Source of the DNA: Sperchopsis tessellata
Taxonomy: Eukaryota; Arthropoda; Insecta; Coleoptera; Hydrophilidae
Assembly (NCBI GenBank): GCA_033557685.1
Contig: JAWQRN010000617.1
Span: 1 to 27,728 of the forward strand
DNA length: 27,728 nucleotides
Direction: 5' to 3'
Shown here: in pieces, positions 1-9,075 of the stretch
Numbering within the stretch: position 1 is the first letter of the stretch
How the letters are laid out: every line of letters starts with the position of its first letter
The notes under the pieces: model-generated
Seen by the model: only the letters and a program-made list of their open reading frames with translations
Database searches by the model: none
What the model was told of the DNA's origin: nothing
Program-made: the position numbers and the translations under genes

Positions 1-75
1 CACTTGTCAGAGCCTCTACACGGTTTCCACCCGGAAACAACATTCATACAGATACTAACCGTGGAAGTCTATTAC
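1..75 (-). repeat. Truncated copy of a short interspersed repeat (family R1)
   Basis: Read on the minus strand, this end of the window contains TAGACTTCCACGG followed about 30 bases later by a TTTCCGGG block and CCGTGT. The same order of blocks occurs on the plus strand at 705-765. The 13-base match between 59-71 and 705-717 is exact and inverted. The similarity is weaker after the first block, and the window edge cuts the copy, so the length is unknown. No protein is encoded. I use 'R1' only as a local label. Confidence 0.45.
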
Positions 76-697
76 ACGTAATACTTAATGTTTGGCTGCC
101 CGTAACTCAGGAGTGGGTGACCCCACTGTCAAACAAAAATATATCCCAGGGGTCAGGTTTCTTGCTTCGTTGGTTAGTGATACATATAATGTCATTAAAT
201 AACTTTTTGTTTGGAGAATTATTATTTGTTTTATTTATAAACATTTAACAAATCAATTTTATTTTTAATTGAGCTTTCTTGATACGTATTACTTATTTCT
301 TATTATTTTTATTATCCCAAGATATTGCCCCATAGTAAAATCTCGTCTTGTGAATTAAGTAACTTCTCACTTTCATTACGAAAATTGTAAAAATATACTT
401 TTAAAGAAACATTTCACAATATTTAAAACTGGTCAACGCATTATATGTAATGAATAGGACTGTGATTTTATTTCGATTAATCGGTATTTGATAAATTTTA
501 ATATATAACCGATTAATCGAAAATTTCATTAAACAATTAATCGCTCATCAAAAGGTAAATAGAATGTCGCAATACGTATTTCATAAAAACATTTCAAAAT
601 GTATAAATACAGCAAACAAGCAAGCAGTTACAAATATAAAAACGCATAAGAAATACAGCAATGTATATAATTTAAAAAAAAAGTATGAGTTTTAATT
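76..697. other. AT-rich spacer, nothing identified
   Basis: No coding potential or repeat was recognised. There is a local near-palindrome around 470-540, where CGATTAATCGG and ACCGATTAATCG face each other. This may be a small hairpin or a remnant of an inverted-repeat element. Confidence 0.5.
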
Positions 698-815
698 ATG
701 TTCGTAGACTTCCACGGCCAAAATAGATGCCTTAAGGTTTTCCGGGAAATGACTGTGTGTTGGATGTTCTTATTGCAAACGTTTCATCCACCGTTGCAGG
801 AAACATCATCTTTCA
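698..815 (+). repeat. Partial copy of interspersed repeat R1
   Basis: From 735 the sequence AGGTTTTCCGGG, then GTGTGTTGG, ACGTTTCATCCACCGTTGCAGG and ACATCATC align block by block with the plus-strand copy at 7003-7083 and with the minus-strand copy at 1381-1582. This copy includes an upstream part (TAGACTTCCACGG at 705) that the other two lack, and it stops before the TGTAGCTC-containing 3' half. It is non-coding. Blocks of this shape are reminiscent of insect SINE or Penelope-like element ends, but I cannot assign a class. Confidence 0.65.
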
Positions 816-1380
816 GTCTCAGCAAAAAGAAATGTATCCAATGAACTTATTAAAAATTCCACTCTGCCTAGCCAGAGCCTGGATGTTATTGACCATTCTT
901 ACTTGCTCTACATGCAGAAGATGACAGATAAGATAGCATGGTTACACTTCAAATATTCTATCAATACTATTTTCCAACATTCTATGAAAGTCAGCGATAT
1001 CCTTCCATCTTCAAATAATTAAATTCTCCTGTAATTCACTTGAGTAAACATAATGTACATGTACATATGGCTTAGTGTACATAGGTTAGACTCGCTGTAA
1101 AGAGCACGAAAGACAAACTCATCTCAAACAGTTTGCTGTATCTCTATTAGCTTAGCATAAACTAGAATCAGATTACAATATTCTATTTAGTAACAAAAGA
1201 ATCTCGCCCAGACATCTAATTATTTTCCTAGAATATCGTGATAGCAGTTATCCCCTACCATATTCTGGCTGCCGGTAACTTATCTACTTATCTCTAGGAT
1301 ACTGACCTGTCGAATATAATTTTCATTTGCTCCCCGCCGCAACACATTAGTCGGTGCATTACTGTTCTTTCAGTGTATGA
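816..1380. other. AT-rich spacer, nothing identified
   Basis: No open frame with recognisable protein content and no repeat was matched by eye. It separates two oppositely oriented R1 copies. Confidence 0.5.
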
Positions 1381-1582
1381 CTAGTACTTTATGAGTTATA
1401 TATCAGTGTATACTTAGCACTGTTTAGAGCTACTTGGTAATCTACAGCTAGCAATTTTAAAAGCTACATGGCAGATTATAACTTGCACTTAAGAGCTATA
1501 TGTCTTAATAATGTTCCTGGCAAAGGTGGGCGAAATGTTGGCAGAAAAAAACCAACACACAGATATCTTCCAGAAAACCTGC
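1381..1582 (-). repeat. Near full-length copy of interspersed repeat R1 (minus strand)
   Basis: The reverse complement starts AGGTTTTCTGGAAGATA, continues with CTGTGTGTTGG, a T-run, GCCAACATTTCGCCCACC and CAGGAACATTATTAAGACAT, and ends with several TAGCTC units spaced about 35-50 bases apart. The copy at 7003-7200 shows the same order: AGGTTTTCCGGGAGATA, CCACCGTTGCAGG, GACATTATCAAGACATG, then TGTAGCTCTTAAAAATGCT. The 3' half is a loose internal tandem array of a TGTAGCTC(T)..AGTGCTAGT motif. It is non-coding. Confidence 0.7.
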
Positions 1583-1736
1583 AGAAAATTGTCTATATTA
1601 AAAATTATAGAAAAGTAAATTAGTATTACTATAAAAAACAAAATACGTAACACATATTTATGTATGATATGTATAAATAATCATTACATTTGACAAATTA
1701 GTTTACTTTTCTTTTTTCAATTTTTCTAGATTAATA

Positions 1737-1748
1737 TTAAACATACCT
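1737..1748 (+). repeat. 12-bp direct repeat flanking the foldback element, left
   Basis: TTAAACATACCT here is identical to 2455-2466 and directly abuts the point where the left arm homology begins. It may be a target-site duplication. Twelve bases is unusual for a DNA transposon, and both copies begin with TTAA. Confidence 0.45.
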
Positions 1749-2454
1749 GTATTATTTTAATATTTAATTAAATCAAATATCGAGCAAACCGGCCAAATCA
1801 ATATATTAGCCACAGAAATCAAATACGCATCGAGAAATTAAGGGAAACAAACCGAAATGGCAGTGGACACATATTTCTGTCATTAAGCACTGCTCTTATT
1901 AATAATTATTAACTCGTGCGGTACAGCTAATTATAATAAGCTGTACCGCACGTACGAATACATATTTGATTCCTTGTATGTATGCTGTGAGATCGTGAGT
2001 GAGCAAATTATGAGATGTATCGCAATGTTCCAATGTTGCAATTGAATAAACATTACGTTAATTTGATATTAATCTACACGAAATATTAATTATTTCTTAT
2101 TTTTATGCGAAAATGGCAATTTCATGTAGATTATTATCAAATTAAAGAAAATTAATATTCAATTGCAACATTGAAACATTGCGATACCTCTCATAATATG
2201 CTCACTCACGATCTCAAAGCATATATACAAGGAATAAAATATGTATTCGTACGTGGGCTACAGCTTATTACTAACAAGAGCAGTGCTGATGACATCGTAA
2301 TGCCAGAAACAATTTCGGCTTGTTTCCCTTAGTTTTTCGATACCGATTTGGTTTTTGTATTTAAAATATTGACATGGCCGGTTTGCTCGATATTTGATTT
2401 AATCAAATACTAAAATAATACATTCATGTACGGTCAAGGAAGCAATAGATTTTT
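1749..2454. mobile_element. Foldback (long inverted repeat) element, copy 1
   Basis: The two halves are imperfect inverted copies of each other: left arm about 1749-2084, right arm about 2119-2454, with a 34-base centre. Shared blocks, read inward from the left, include ATCGAGCAAACCGGCCA, AAGGGAAACAA, GCACTGCTCTT, CACGTACGAATACATATTT, GATCGTGAGTGAGCA and TATCGCAATGTTnCAATG. No protein is encoded, so any mobilisation was by another element's transposase. A second copy with the same blocks lies at 16637-17188. The right arm carries about 33 extra bases (ending GGAAGCAA) that the left arm lacks, and copy 2 has the same extension at its right end. It could be a large MITE or a Foldback-type element; the transposase source is unknown. 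Confidence 0.85.
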
Positions 2455-2466
2455 TTAAACATACCT
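2455..2466 (+). repeat. 12-bp direct repeat flanking the foldback element, right
   Basis: TTAAACATACCT is identical to 1737-1748. See the left copy. Confidence 0.45.
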
Positions 2467-2529
2467 ATTCCTACCACCTTTTTATTTTGTATATACATTC
2501 CGATCTCCTTTGGTTATTAAATCCTTCTT

Positions 2530-3285
2530 CTACATTTACAACATAATCTATGAACGGAACCATTATACGAGTTACTTCTTGGTAAACAATATGTGAATTA
2601 TGCACAGCAGTCATCCTGTGCCTAAAAACACTTGTTACCACCGCTTTGTGCTCTTTTGATCTAAATCATATAATGTAATCATCTGGTCGGAATGGCATAT
2701 GCCATCCATATATTTATACTCTCAATTAGTTTCTTATACGCTCCCATCTTTCAATCCACAATTTATTGTAACAACTTGGGTTGATGACAATTACTCATAC
2801 GCAGTACATCTTTAGTGTCTTCCCATTTGATTCCAAATGTACCCTCAGTTGCTATCTTGCTTGAAACTGTTGATTATTTTTTCGAGTAGATTTTAAGGTT
2901 CTTACAGTAGGAAATTTGAAGGTATCAAATAGAGTGGTTGATATGAAAAACCGATCGAAAGATAATACCACATTTGCATTTTTTATAAGGTATGCTAACT
3001 TTAGGACTACCCACTTGCCTAAGGCAAAAAATACCCTGTTACAACATCAAGTCTTTTTTCAAAATTTCACACCCCTTTTACTTGGTTGCAAGAGGAGGTA
3101 TTGCTTTAGAGTAGACCTTCTCTTGAATTTGGTCATCAATTCGTTGATAGGATGGAACGTGCTGTCTATTCTTATTTTTAGAAATGCCTGCTTCAAACAG
3201 GATGAAACTTCTTCGGCATAGTAGATTTTCGATGCATCTTCTAATTGAATTAAAGTAACATAAAACGATTCGTGGAAATGGCATC
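2530..3285 (-). pseudogene. piggyBac (PGBD-like) transposase relic
   Basis: piggyBac transposases are DDD enzymes that cut and paste DNA at TTAA sites. Read on the minus strand across stops and frame changes, the family order is visible. RIDDQIQ near 3150 marks the first catalytic Asp region. LLLQPSKRGVKF (about 3060-3105) matches the family's 'LP.KP.KRG.K' block. SFDRFFIST near 2940-2960 is the second catalytic Asp motif. GIKWEDTKDVLRMSN (about 2780-2835) is the 'KW.D.K.V..LS' block. KSTKRW (about 2640-2660) matches the family's 'R..KWW' block near the C-terminus. Where the third Asp (GGVD..DQ) should be, the reading is MGAYKKLIE, so that residue appears lost. No terminal inverted repeats were recognised. 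The relic starts only about 65 bases from the foldback element. The family call is firm; the exact ends are uncertain. Confidence 0.8.
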
Positions 3286-3967
3286 AGTTATTGCTGGATT
3301 CTTAAGCAATTTATTTCATGAGCAAAGCATGTACATGCACGATTGTAAGACATGATTAGTACACAGCCTAGCATGATTTAACTAACAAAGTTCTTTGTGT
3401 CTCTTCCTTCTTTGTTTTTTTTTTAGTATTTCAAAATGTAGATTTATGTTAATTTACATTATTAGACTTAGAACAATTTATAAAAACAGACAAGAGACGT
3501 TATCTACATTCATGTGTGGGATGTCGTTTGTTAAATAGCAAGAGCATTATTATCGATGCTTTCAGAGATACATCCCTATTTTCGTTTTATATTTATTCAG
3601 TACTATATAAACTTTTAATGCAGTCTGACTGAGAGCCTTCATCAGTTGTATATCCCATAGATCATCACTAGAACATTAATAGGCCTCGTCCTTACTGTCA
3701 TCATTATTATAGTTAGGATCTGCCTCAACGTAAGATAAATCAGACAAAGGCAGGTTCATACTGAAATAATATTAAGTTTCAGAGTAACCATGAATATTGC
3801 TGGAATAAGTGAATCCCGCATACCAAAACTGCAAGGATTCATACAAACTAACATGATTTTTCAAAAAGTGAATAAATCATTTACCTAGTTGTAATTCTTG
3901 ACAACTACTCAAAAACTATTAAAAAAGCGTCACGAAACAGCAATACTTCTAACAACTTTGATCCTAA
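3286..3967. other. AT-rich spacer, nothing identified
   Basis: No recognisable protein or repeat. It includes a T-run near 3415-3423. Confidence 0.5.
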
Positions 3968-4888
3968 AAAATATCGATTTTTGATCAAGATTAATTTTTG
4001 ATCATAATACATCTTTGAAGAAGATCGATTTTCTTTTATTGAAATGTAATCAAAAATTTATTTGTTTAATTTTTATTTTTGTAGTTTTTTAACATCGGCA
4101 AACTTCCGCTGCTATAGCCACCAAGACATTAAATGTGTTGATTTTATGTTTTATTTTTATGTTCATCAAAATCCACAAACTGCCATTATTATTATAGGTT
4201 TACAAAGTAATTTTATTGACCGGTGACTACCACCTGTTTAATTGCTGGTGTGCCAATACATTTATTTTAAATTTTCCGATATGGCACTCGTAAATGTAAA
4301 TACACAACACAAGTGTGAAGTTTTAACAGTATGTCTTCAATTATCTAGTTAAAAAAAAAAAAACTGACCTTCTAGATAGGCATTTGTAAAATGTGTATTT
4401 TTTAAGTATTAAATGACGGAAAATAAATAATTTACAAAAGATTGTTGTGTTTTTTTACGAATAAAGCATAACAATTATATTTAAAAAGTAGGAAGATGAA
4501 AAATTATAAACTTTTAACTCTAACGGAAGTGCGCTTTCCTAATTGTAATATAGTATAATACGGGTTTATATTTAACACCAGTAACCAACGCAATCTCTTG
4601 ACCATAAAATACTACATATAAGAATTCTGTATTATTCAGTTATAATACATCATCTAAATATAGATATTTCCTTTTCAAGGCACAATACGTATATAATTAT
4701 TTCATGATTGCATTTGTAAATAGTTCAATTAAATTGGTGGTAGATGGATGTTTGATCAAAATCAGCCTTTGTAGCTGGATCGATTTTTGATCAAGATCTA
4801 TCTTTGATCAATCGATCCTGCATTTTGCTAAGATAGATCCTTTGATCACATTTTTAAGATCGATCTTTGATAGATGTATACACCCCTA
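3968..4888. mobile_element. Possible non-autonomous hAT-like element with GATC-rich ends
   Basis: ATCGATTTTTGATCAAGAT occurs at about 3970-3989 and again at about 4778-4797 in the same orientation. Each is followed by further TTTGATCA and GATCGAT words, so both ends of this stretch are dense in GATC while the middle is not. The right edge reads GATGTATACACCCCTA, which on the minus strand is TAGGGGTGTATACATC. That is a typical hAT terminal sequence, and clustered subterminal motifs are also a hAT trait. I could not find the matching left terminus or an 8-bp duplication, so the left boundary is only where the GATC words begin. No coding sequence was seen. Confidence 0.4.
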
Positions 4889-5559
4889 TAGTTAAAAAAG
4901 TAAACCAATACGCAGTAAAACAATTGAACAGTTATTTTATGCCATTTTCGCAATTTTTCTAGATACTCAAACGCGCTTTGTAGACCTTCTACAAAAAGTG
5001 AATTGACGACCTATTAAAAAATTTTGTTCTTAAGAACACTTGCAAGCTCCCACCCCATGTACACGTGAGAATAATTTATTGTTTTCATGCAGAATGATTG
5101 TTGGTGTAAGTCATCCTACGGATCCCAACATTGCTTCATAGTATCAAATTATGAAAAAAGGTAACCTTAGGCAAGCACACTTAAACTAAAATTGATTTAG
5201 AGAAATTGTTAACTTCATCAAATCAATTTCATCCAATATGGTAAAGGAAATATCTAATCAAATTTAAATAAACATTCATTATAGTATCTCTCATTGAAAA
5301 CTAATAAACACATCTATAAATCAGTAATTTCTGTTTACACTTCTTTATAATGACCACCTCTATATTACAAAGTTTTGGTGTCAGCTGTCAGTGTGGGCTT
5401 ATCCGATTATCACCATTAAGTCGTATAGGAGTTGTGGGTGTTGAGTATTGTCACTTCAAACGAGCCCACATATAATTTTTTGACATGGTCCTCTTATAAA
5501 TCTACTTATGTGCATAAAAGGTTGAGTATAGATTATCGATCACATAAATAAATAAATGT
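4889..5559. other. AT-rich spacer, nothing firm
   Basis: No protein or repeat assigned. Around 5373 there is a TTTGGTGTCAG word resembling a retroelement primer-binding region, but it is too short to support a call. Confidence 0.45.
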
Positions 5560-5933
5560 CTGTTAGAATTAATAGTTACCTACACTTTTTTTGCACTTAT
5601 CAGGCTTTTAGAAATATTTCCATAAATTCTTTTAACCTGCAAAAACGTGACCACCCAGAAGATATCCTACATAAAAATATGCTTGTTTGTGCAAATTTTT
5701 ATTATTAGTTAACTTAACATGGTATGGAAATTTAAAAAAGTTAGTTTTACAATTGGTTTGGATTGGACTAGAAAAAACAATAACACCCATTGACTCTGCC
5801 ACATCGACAAATGAATTAACAGGTCTTTTCAAAATGTGATAAAAGATAGTGTGAGTGCAAACAAATATTCATATAACAGAAATTAAATATATTATATGTT
5901 GCAAAGTTACGTGAAATTTACAGGGTCGTAACA
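5560..5933 (-). repeat. Probable LTR of a minus-strand Ty3/gypsy-like element
   Basis: On the minus strand, TGTTACGACCC begins exactly at 5933 and is preceded by GTGAGGGAGAA, the arrangement expected for a polypurine tract followed by a 3' LTR. Many insect gypsy-type LTRs begin TGTTAC. The downstream (lower-coordinate) limit is a guess: the sequence reads AACAGACA near 5559, but no duplication or second LTR confirms it. The 66-residue open frame at 5632-5832 inside it matches nothing I know. Confidence 0.4.
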
Positions 5934-5944
5934 TTCTCCCTCAC
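5934..5944 (-). other. Polypurine tract adjoining the LTR
   Basis: GTGAGGGAGAA on the minus strand lies immediately 5' of the LTR start. In LTR retroelements this primes plus-strand DNA synthesis. Confidence 0.45.
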
Positions 5945-6589
5945 AATGACATTTTCTAGAGATAAATGAAAAGGTTATTGAAGTAAAATAAAAAATGTAG
6001 AACACGAAATAAATAGAACGTAAAGAAATAAATAAAAAGTATTTGGTGATTTGGGAGACCGAAAATGGCACCAATTTACTGACTAATCATTTGACTAGAC
6101 CTGAGAGGAAGAGTAGTAATAATTCGAACCAGGTTGCCTGGAAATTTATAGATAAGTAAATAACTTGATCCTATGTTGAAGTAGGGTAGCTGAGACATGT
6201 CTGCTTTTGTTAAAGAGTGTGTGGATAATCGACTTGTCATCGCTTCCAAAAATACTGTACAACTAGAATAATTGAATTGACCTGAGACGGTGGAGTCGGA
6301 GATAAATATTGCTCAGAATGAGCTACTAGAAATGCACTAATAATAAAATGGCCTGGCAATAGAAAGTTTCTCTAATCAGGAGACAGGGAAAGCGAGCACA
6401 GTGGCCTGGAGTGCAAGATGCCCTGCATGCGCGCGAAAAGTATAGTGAGTACTCGTAACCGAATAGACGACCTTGTTTGAAGCAAGATACTGGAAGAGAT
6501 CCCACAAGTGTGATGCGATTATATGATGATAGGCAAAAATGCGACGTGCAGATATAATCCAAAAATGATGACTAATCTGTATTTGTAGT
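5945..6589. other. Unassigned DNA between two LTR-retroelement fragments
   Basis: By position this could be the internal 3' end of the minus-strand element, the earlier RT part of the plus-strand gypsy pol, or both. Overlapping open frames exist on the minus strand at 6326-6690, but none resembles gag, protease or RT. The GC content is higher around 6380-6480 than in the flanks. Confidence 0.4.
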
Positions 6590-8676
6590 GTTATGATACT
6601 ACTACACATATTCAAAAGGAAAGTAAAATATCTCGTGGTATCCAGCAAAGGTGCAAAAACTGATTCCGATAAAATCTCGACAATAAGCAAGTGGCCAACC
6701 CCGAGGAATAAATATGATGTACAAAATTTCCTAGGGCTCTGTACTTACTACCGAAGATTTTTCCCAGGTTTTGCTAAAGCTAAGTCTTTACATAAACTGA
6801 CGAAAAAAGCAATAAAATTCCAATAGACCAAAGGTTGCCAGGAGATTTTTGACGTATTAAAGAATCTCAACTAAGGCTCCAATCCTTAGATAGCTTCGAA
6901 TGAAAGGACAGTTTATTTCGAAGACTGATTCTAGCTACATCGGCGTTGGTGCCGTACTCTCACAAATACAGCATTGTCAAGTAACAGTAATTGGTTATCT
7001 TCAGGTTTTCCGGGAGATAACCGTGAGTTGGCTTTGTTTTTGCCGACGTTTAGTCCACCGTTGCAGGGGACATTATCAAGACATGTAGCTCTTAAAAATG
7101 CTAACTAATAACGCTAGTTGTAGATGCCGACCAGCTCTAAAAAGTTCTAATAATAGAATAACATGTAGCTCTCACAAGTGCTAGTCAAGTTATCTACGTA
7201 CTGAAGAAATTTGTTACTTCAACAAGACCCTCTCAAAGCCTGAAAAGAACTCTGTGTCACAAGACGGAAACTGCTATCTGTTGTCAAAACTATAAAGTAT
7301 TTATTTGAGTACTTGTAGGGAATACAGTGGATTTTTCGCTTTAAAAATCCAGAACTTCAGATTGCTGGAAAGACTCCAACCATATCACTTTAGTACGGAA
7401 CATCGTAGAGGTAAGATTCGTAACGACGCCAATGCTCTGCCGAGAAAACCCTGCCTGTTGAGTTGTAAACTTTGCCAACGCCTTGAAGAAAGAACAATAT
7501 TCGAGGTAGAAGTCAAACGACCAATTCTGAAATGGAATCAGCTAGGGCGACGATCAGCATAGGACAAAGAATCCAGCCAGAGCCAAATCATGAAGACGTA
7601 CTGGGCCCAGTAGAACTCACTGAGTATGGTAAATTAAATGTTGAAAAAGGTCTTAGAGAACGAAGATTAAGATGAAGAGACCCTACAGCTTGTGCTACCT
7701 AAAAAAGAAAAGGCAATAAATGTTGGAAGAACTACACAATGGGAGTTCTGGATGCCATTTAGGCGCAAGAAAAACTATAGAGAAGATTAGCCTACGATGA
7801 TAATAGGTCAACTGTCACAATGATGTCAGAAATGCACTACTTATACAGCAACTTATGGTCCGGAAATAAAGGCTCCGATGAAGCAGTATAACGTAGGAAG
7901 CCCTTTTGAGAGAATTGCATAGCTGGTCCATTCCCAGACAAATACATATTGGTTTCCGTGGATTATTTCAGTAAATGGGTTGAAGAATGTGGCCTACCAA
8001 AGCAAGGAGCCTCAACAGTTGCAGAGTGTTTGTTGAAGAGTTGTTTAATGGATTTGGGGTGCCTGCGGAACTCCATTTTGATCAAGGAAGAAACTTTGAA
8101 TCGGCGTTGTTCCAAGAGACCTCCAAATTACTTACGATAAGAAAGACGCGAGCAACGCCTTTATGCTCTCAATATGATGGAATGGTGAAGAAAATGTTTT
8201 ATACCATGAACAGACACCTATCTAAACTTGTTTCCAAACAGCAAAGAGATTGATTCACTGTTAATGAAACGACTCAGCAAACTTCAGTTAGAGCGATTTT
8301 CCGAAGAGAAATAAGATTACCTGGAGACTTGATTTTTCGCAACCGGTCTGATGAGCATGAAGCAGGTGATAATTATGTCGATAACCTAAGAAGGAAGATG
8401 TTCGACATTCACAATCTTGTCCGAAACAACATAGATATTGCAAGTGATATAATAAAGGAGAAATGCTATGTACGAACAGACGTTGGAGGATTCAAGGAAG
8501 GCAATCTGGTCTGGCTGTATAATCCACAATGCCAAAAAGATCTATGCTCCAAGCTAAAAACATTCTAGGAGGGATCAAATAAAGTATAAAAGAAAATGAA
8601 TGACCTGATATACCGAATCAAGAAACCACCACGAGAAAATCCAAAAGTTATACACTACAATCGGTTAGACCCATAA
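6590..8676 (+). pseudogene. Ty3/gypsy pol relic (RT end, RNase H, integrase)
   Basis: This is the polyprotein that copies and integrates an LTR retrotransposon. Order along the DNA: RT thumb/connection with VKYLVVSSKG and NFLGLCTYYRRF (6617-6760); RNase H with KGQFISKTDSS and GVGAVLSQIQ (6903-6972); a 207-bp insertion at 7004-7210; RNase H resuming as YFNKTLSKPEKN (about 7214) and RFKNPELQIAG (about 7340); the tether EHRRGK...ALPRKPC..CQRLE (to about 7490); the integrase zinc-binding stretch LHNGSSGCHLGARKTIEKI (from 7732); KQYNVGSPFERIA (about 7880); the core VDYFSKWVE (7955) and HFDQGRNFES (8074); then the C-terminal FKEGNLVWLYNP (about 8490) and MNDLIYRIKKPP (8597). There are many stops and frameshifts. 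The first core Asp (after ERIA) is absent and the last core Glu reads Lys (DGMVKKMF), so the integrase is dead. No gag was found upstream. Confidence 0.93.
7004..7210 (+). repeat. Interspersed repeat R1 inserted in gypsy RNase H
   Basis: The gypsy reading VIGY is broken after 7003 and resumes as YFNKTLSKP at about 7214. Between them lies a copy of the repeat also found at 1381-1582 and 735-815. The flanks TTGGTTATCTTCA (6991-7003) and TTGTTACTTCAA (7211-7222) are near-identical and both encode the same stretch of pol, so they look like a mutated target-site duplication of about 11-13 bases. The insert runs from GGTTTTCCGGG through CCACCGTTGCAGG to two TGTAGCTC units. It encodes nothing. A duplication of this length suggests retroposition. 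Confidence 0.75.
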
Positions 8677-8699
8677 ACCTGCTTCTGAGAAGGAAAACA

Positions 8700-9075
8700 T
8701 CATCGCCTTGTAAAATTGTAAGTCCAGGACAAAGAAAAGTTGGAGTCATTCCTGAATATCCAGGAAGGCCATCACCTGGATTTTAATGTGTTAACAGAGC
8801 AAGAAGGCTATCGTCGATGCCAAATTAGAAATGGTGACTGGCACACTGTGTGGAAGCTGATCTGAAGATATCCTGGGATATTGCCAAGGAGTTCCGCACG
8901 ACACTCCAGGAACTTGGTGAACTACATAACCAAGTCGAATCCGGTCAAGTTCTATAGTTGGGTAATCAAGACAGATCCATTTATTATCTATTTCACGAAG
9001 AAAAGGAAATCAGCCATTCCAAGAAATGTGATTGAATTCATCCCCAAAAATTCCGACGTGAGAATTGTCTAACTT
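8700..9075 (+). pseudogene. Unidentified post-pol reading frame of the gypsy element
   Basis: After the integrase C-terminus, protein-like sequence continues across two or three stops: LDFNVLTEQEGYRRCQIRN (about 8776-8835), GDWHTVWKLI, then DIAKEFRTTLQELGELHNQV (from about 8878), GNQDRSIYYLFHEEKE and SKKCD. The composition is polar, with a helix-prone stretch, unlike the random AT-rich frames around it. I do not recognise a domain. By position it would be a third ORF, where some Metaviridae carry env or accessory genes. It has no visible signal peptide or membrane segment, so env is not supported. The alternative open frame 8881-9072 overlaps it in a different phase. Confidence 0.45.

Noticed and set aside
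2285..2312. CTGATGA followed by a short stem and GAAAC in the right arm of the foldback element, resembling a hammerhead ribozyme core
   Set aside because: Stem III could form weakly, but the bases before CTGATGA and after the would-be cleavage site do not pair to make stem I, and copy 2 (17014-17035) does not keep GAAAC.
5369..5395. TTTGGTGTCAG resembling a gypsy primer-binding region on the plus strand
   Set aside because: Only about 11 bases match, the next bases diverge, and no LTR end or gag was recognisable around it.
6118..6145. GGTTCGAAT-like T-loop on the minus strand suggesting a tRNA
   Set aside because: The flanking bases do not form a T stem, and no D arm, anticodon arm or acceptor stem could be found.
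6326..6690. Overlapping minus-strand open frames of 78 and 104 codons
   Set aside because: They lie partly opposite the gypsy pol coding strand and show no family motif; they look like antisense shadows.
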